Source of the DNA: a virus
Direction: 5' to 3' (one strand)
Virus record (IMG/VR): IMGVR_UViG_3300025771_000121
Location: 1-30,497 of that record
Length of the DNA: 30,497 nt
The notes beneath the pieces were generated by a model that ran no database searches, had not been told where the DNA came from, and worked only from the letters and a program-made list of their open reading frames with translations. A program made the position numbers and the translations under genes. Positions 30,342-30,497 of the stretch are shown here, one piece after another (position 1 is the first letter of the stretch; each line of letters begins with the position of its first letter).

Positions 30342-30497
30342 ATGAAAAACAATATCGGTGACGAAATGAAAATGTTTAACAATCATTTATTTAGTATGAG
30401 TGTTGATGAGTTAAACACTACTAAAGATTTAATTAATGATTTGATTAAAAGTAAAATTAAATCTGTCTTAAAAGTTGGTATGAAAGTAAATGTAGTA
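30342..30497 (+). CDS. Rightward hypothetical protein, partial (3' end outside window)
   Basis: The only plus-strand gene. 52 codons are visible before the window ends. AAAGGAG at 30327-30333 is a strong Shine-Dalgarno 8 nt before the ATG. The first 40 residues look helical (FSMSVDELNTTKDLINDLI, then KSKIKSVLKVGMKVNVV at the edge). The closing VGMKVNVV could begin a small KOW/SH3-like beta domain as in other small phage proteins, but this cannot be confirmed from the part seen. The promoter and strand suggest an early-expressed gene at the boundary of the late region. Confidence 0.68.
   Translation, partial: MKNNIGDEMKMFNNHLFSMSVDELNTTKDLINDLIKSKIKSVLKVGMKVNVV

Overview
The window is part of the late (virion morphogenesis) region of an AT-rich, tailed, contractile-tail phage of the T4 supergroup. 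The evidence is a run of minus-strand genes in T4-like order. Reading right to left, these are a PAAR spike tip, gp25, gp6, a gp7-position wedge protein, gp8, a very large DUF4815-type protein at the gp10 position, a block of fibre genes, gp13, gp14, gp15, three 2-oxoglutarate/Fe(II) oxygenases and gp16 (small terminase). Clustered 2OG oxygenases, small fibre proteins of types common in marine phages, strong AT bias and T4-like order all point to a marine myovirus infecting SAR11 (Pelagibacter) or a picocyanobacterium. I favour a pelagiphage, but no host marker gene lies in the window.

Layout: (1) 30497-30262 is a strand switch. A rightward gene is cut by the window end and has a near-consensus host-type promoter. 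(2) 30261-29466 holds four small leftward genes: a lipoprotein-like protein, a Cys-rich protein and two basic proteins. (3) 29466-22421 is the baseplate wedge: PAAR, gp25, gp6, gp7-like, a 96-aa fibre-type protein and gp8. (4) 22410-15466 is the 2085-aa structural protein plus two small genes. (5) 15336-5071 is the host-recognition block. It has short bead-like virion proteins, a 532-aa Ig-plus-glycine-rich putative adhesin, two long repetitive fibres (771 and 894 aa) and small companions. (6) 5031-2623 is the neck and tail-completion set gp13-gp14-gp15. (7) 2597-695 holds the three oxygenases. (8) 682-1 is gp16, followed, overlapping, by a ParB-like gene that runs off the left edge where gp17 would be expected.

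Regulation: T4-type late promoter boxes (TATAAATA, or GATAAATA / AATAAATA variants) sit in most intergenic gaps and divide the region into about ten transcription units. Most lie 20-35 nt from a start codon with a Shine-Dalgarno site between. A second class lies only 5-13 nt from the start and would give nearly leaderless mRNAs. I found no convincing factor-independent terminator, so read-through between units is likely. The gp13 ribosome binding site lies inside an 11-bp RNA hairpin. There are no gene-free stretches over 300 bases; the longest gaps (15337-15465 and 11250-11339) consist largely of clustered late-promoter boxes. I saw no tRNA, CRISPR, IS element or integrase.
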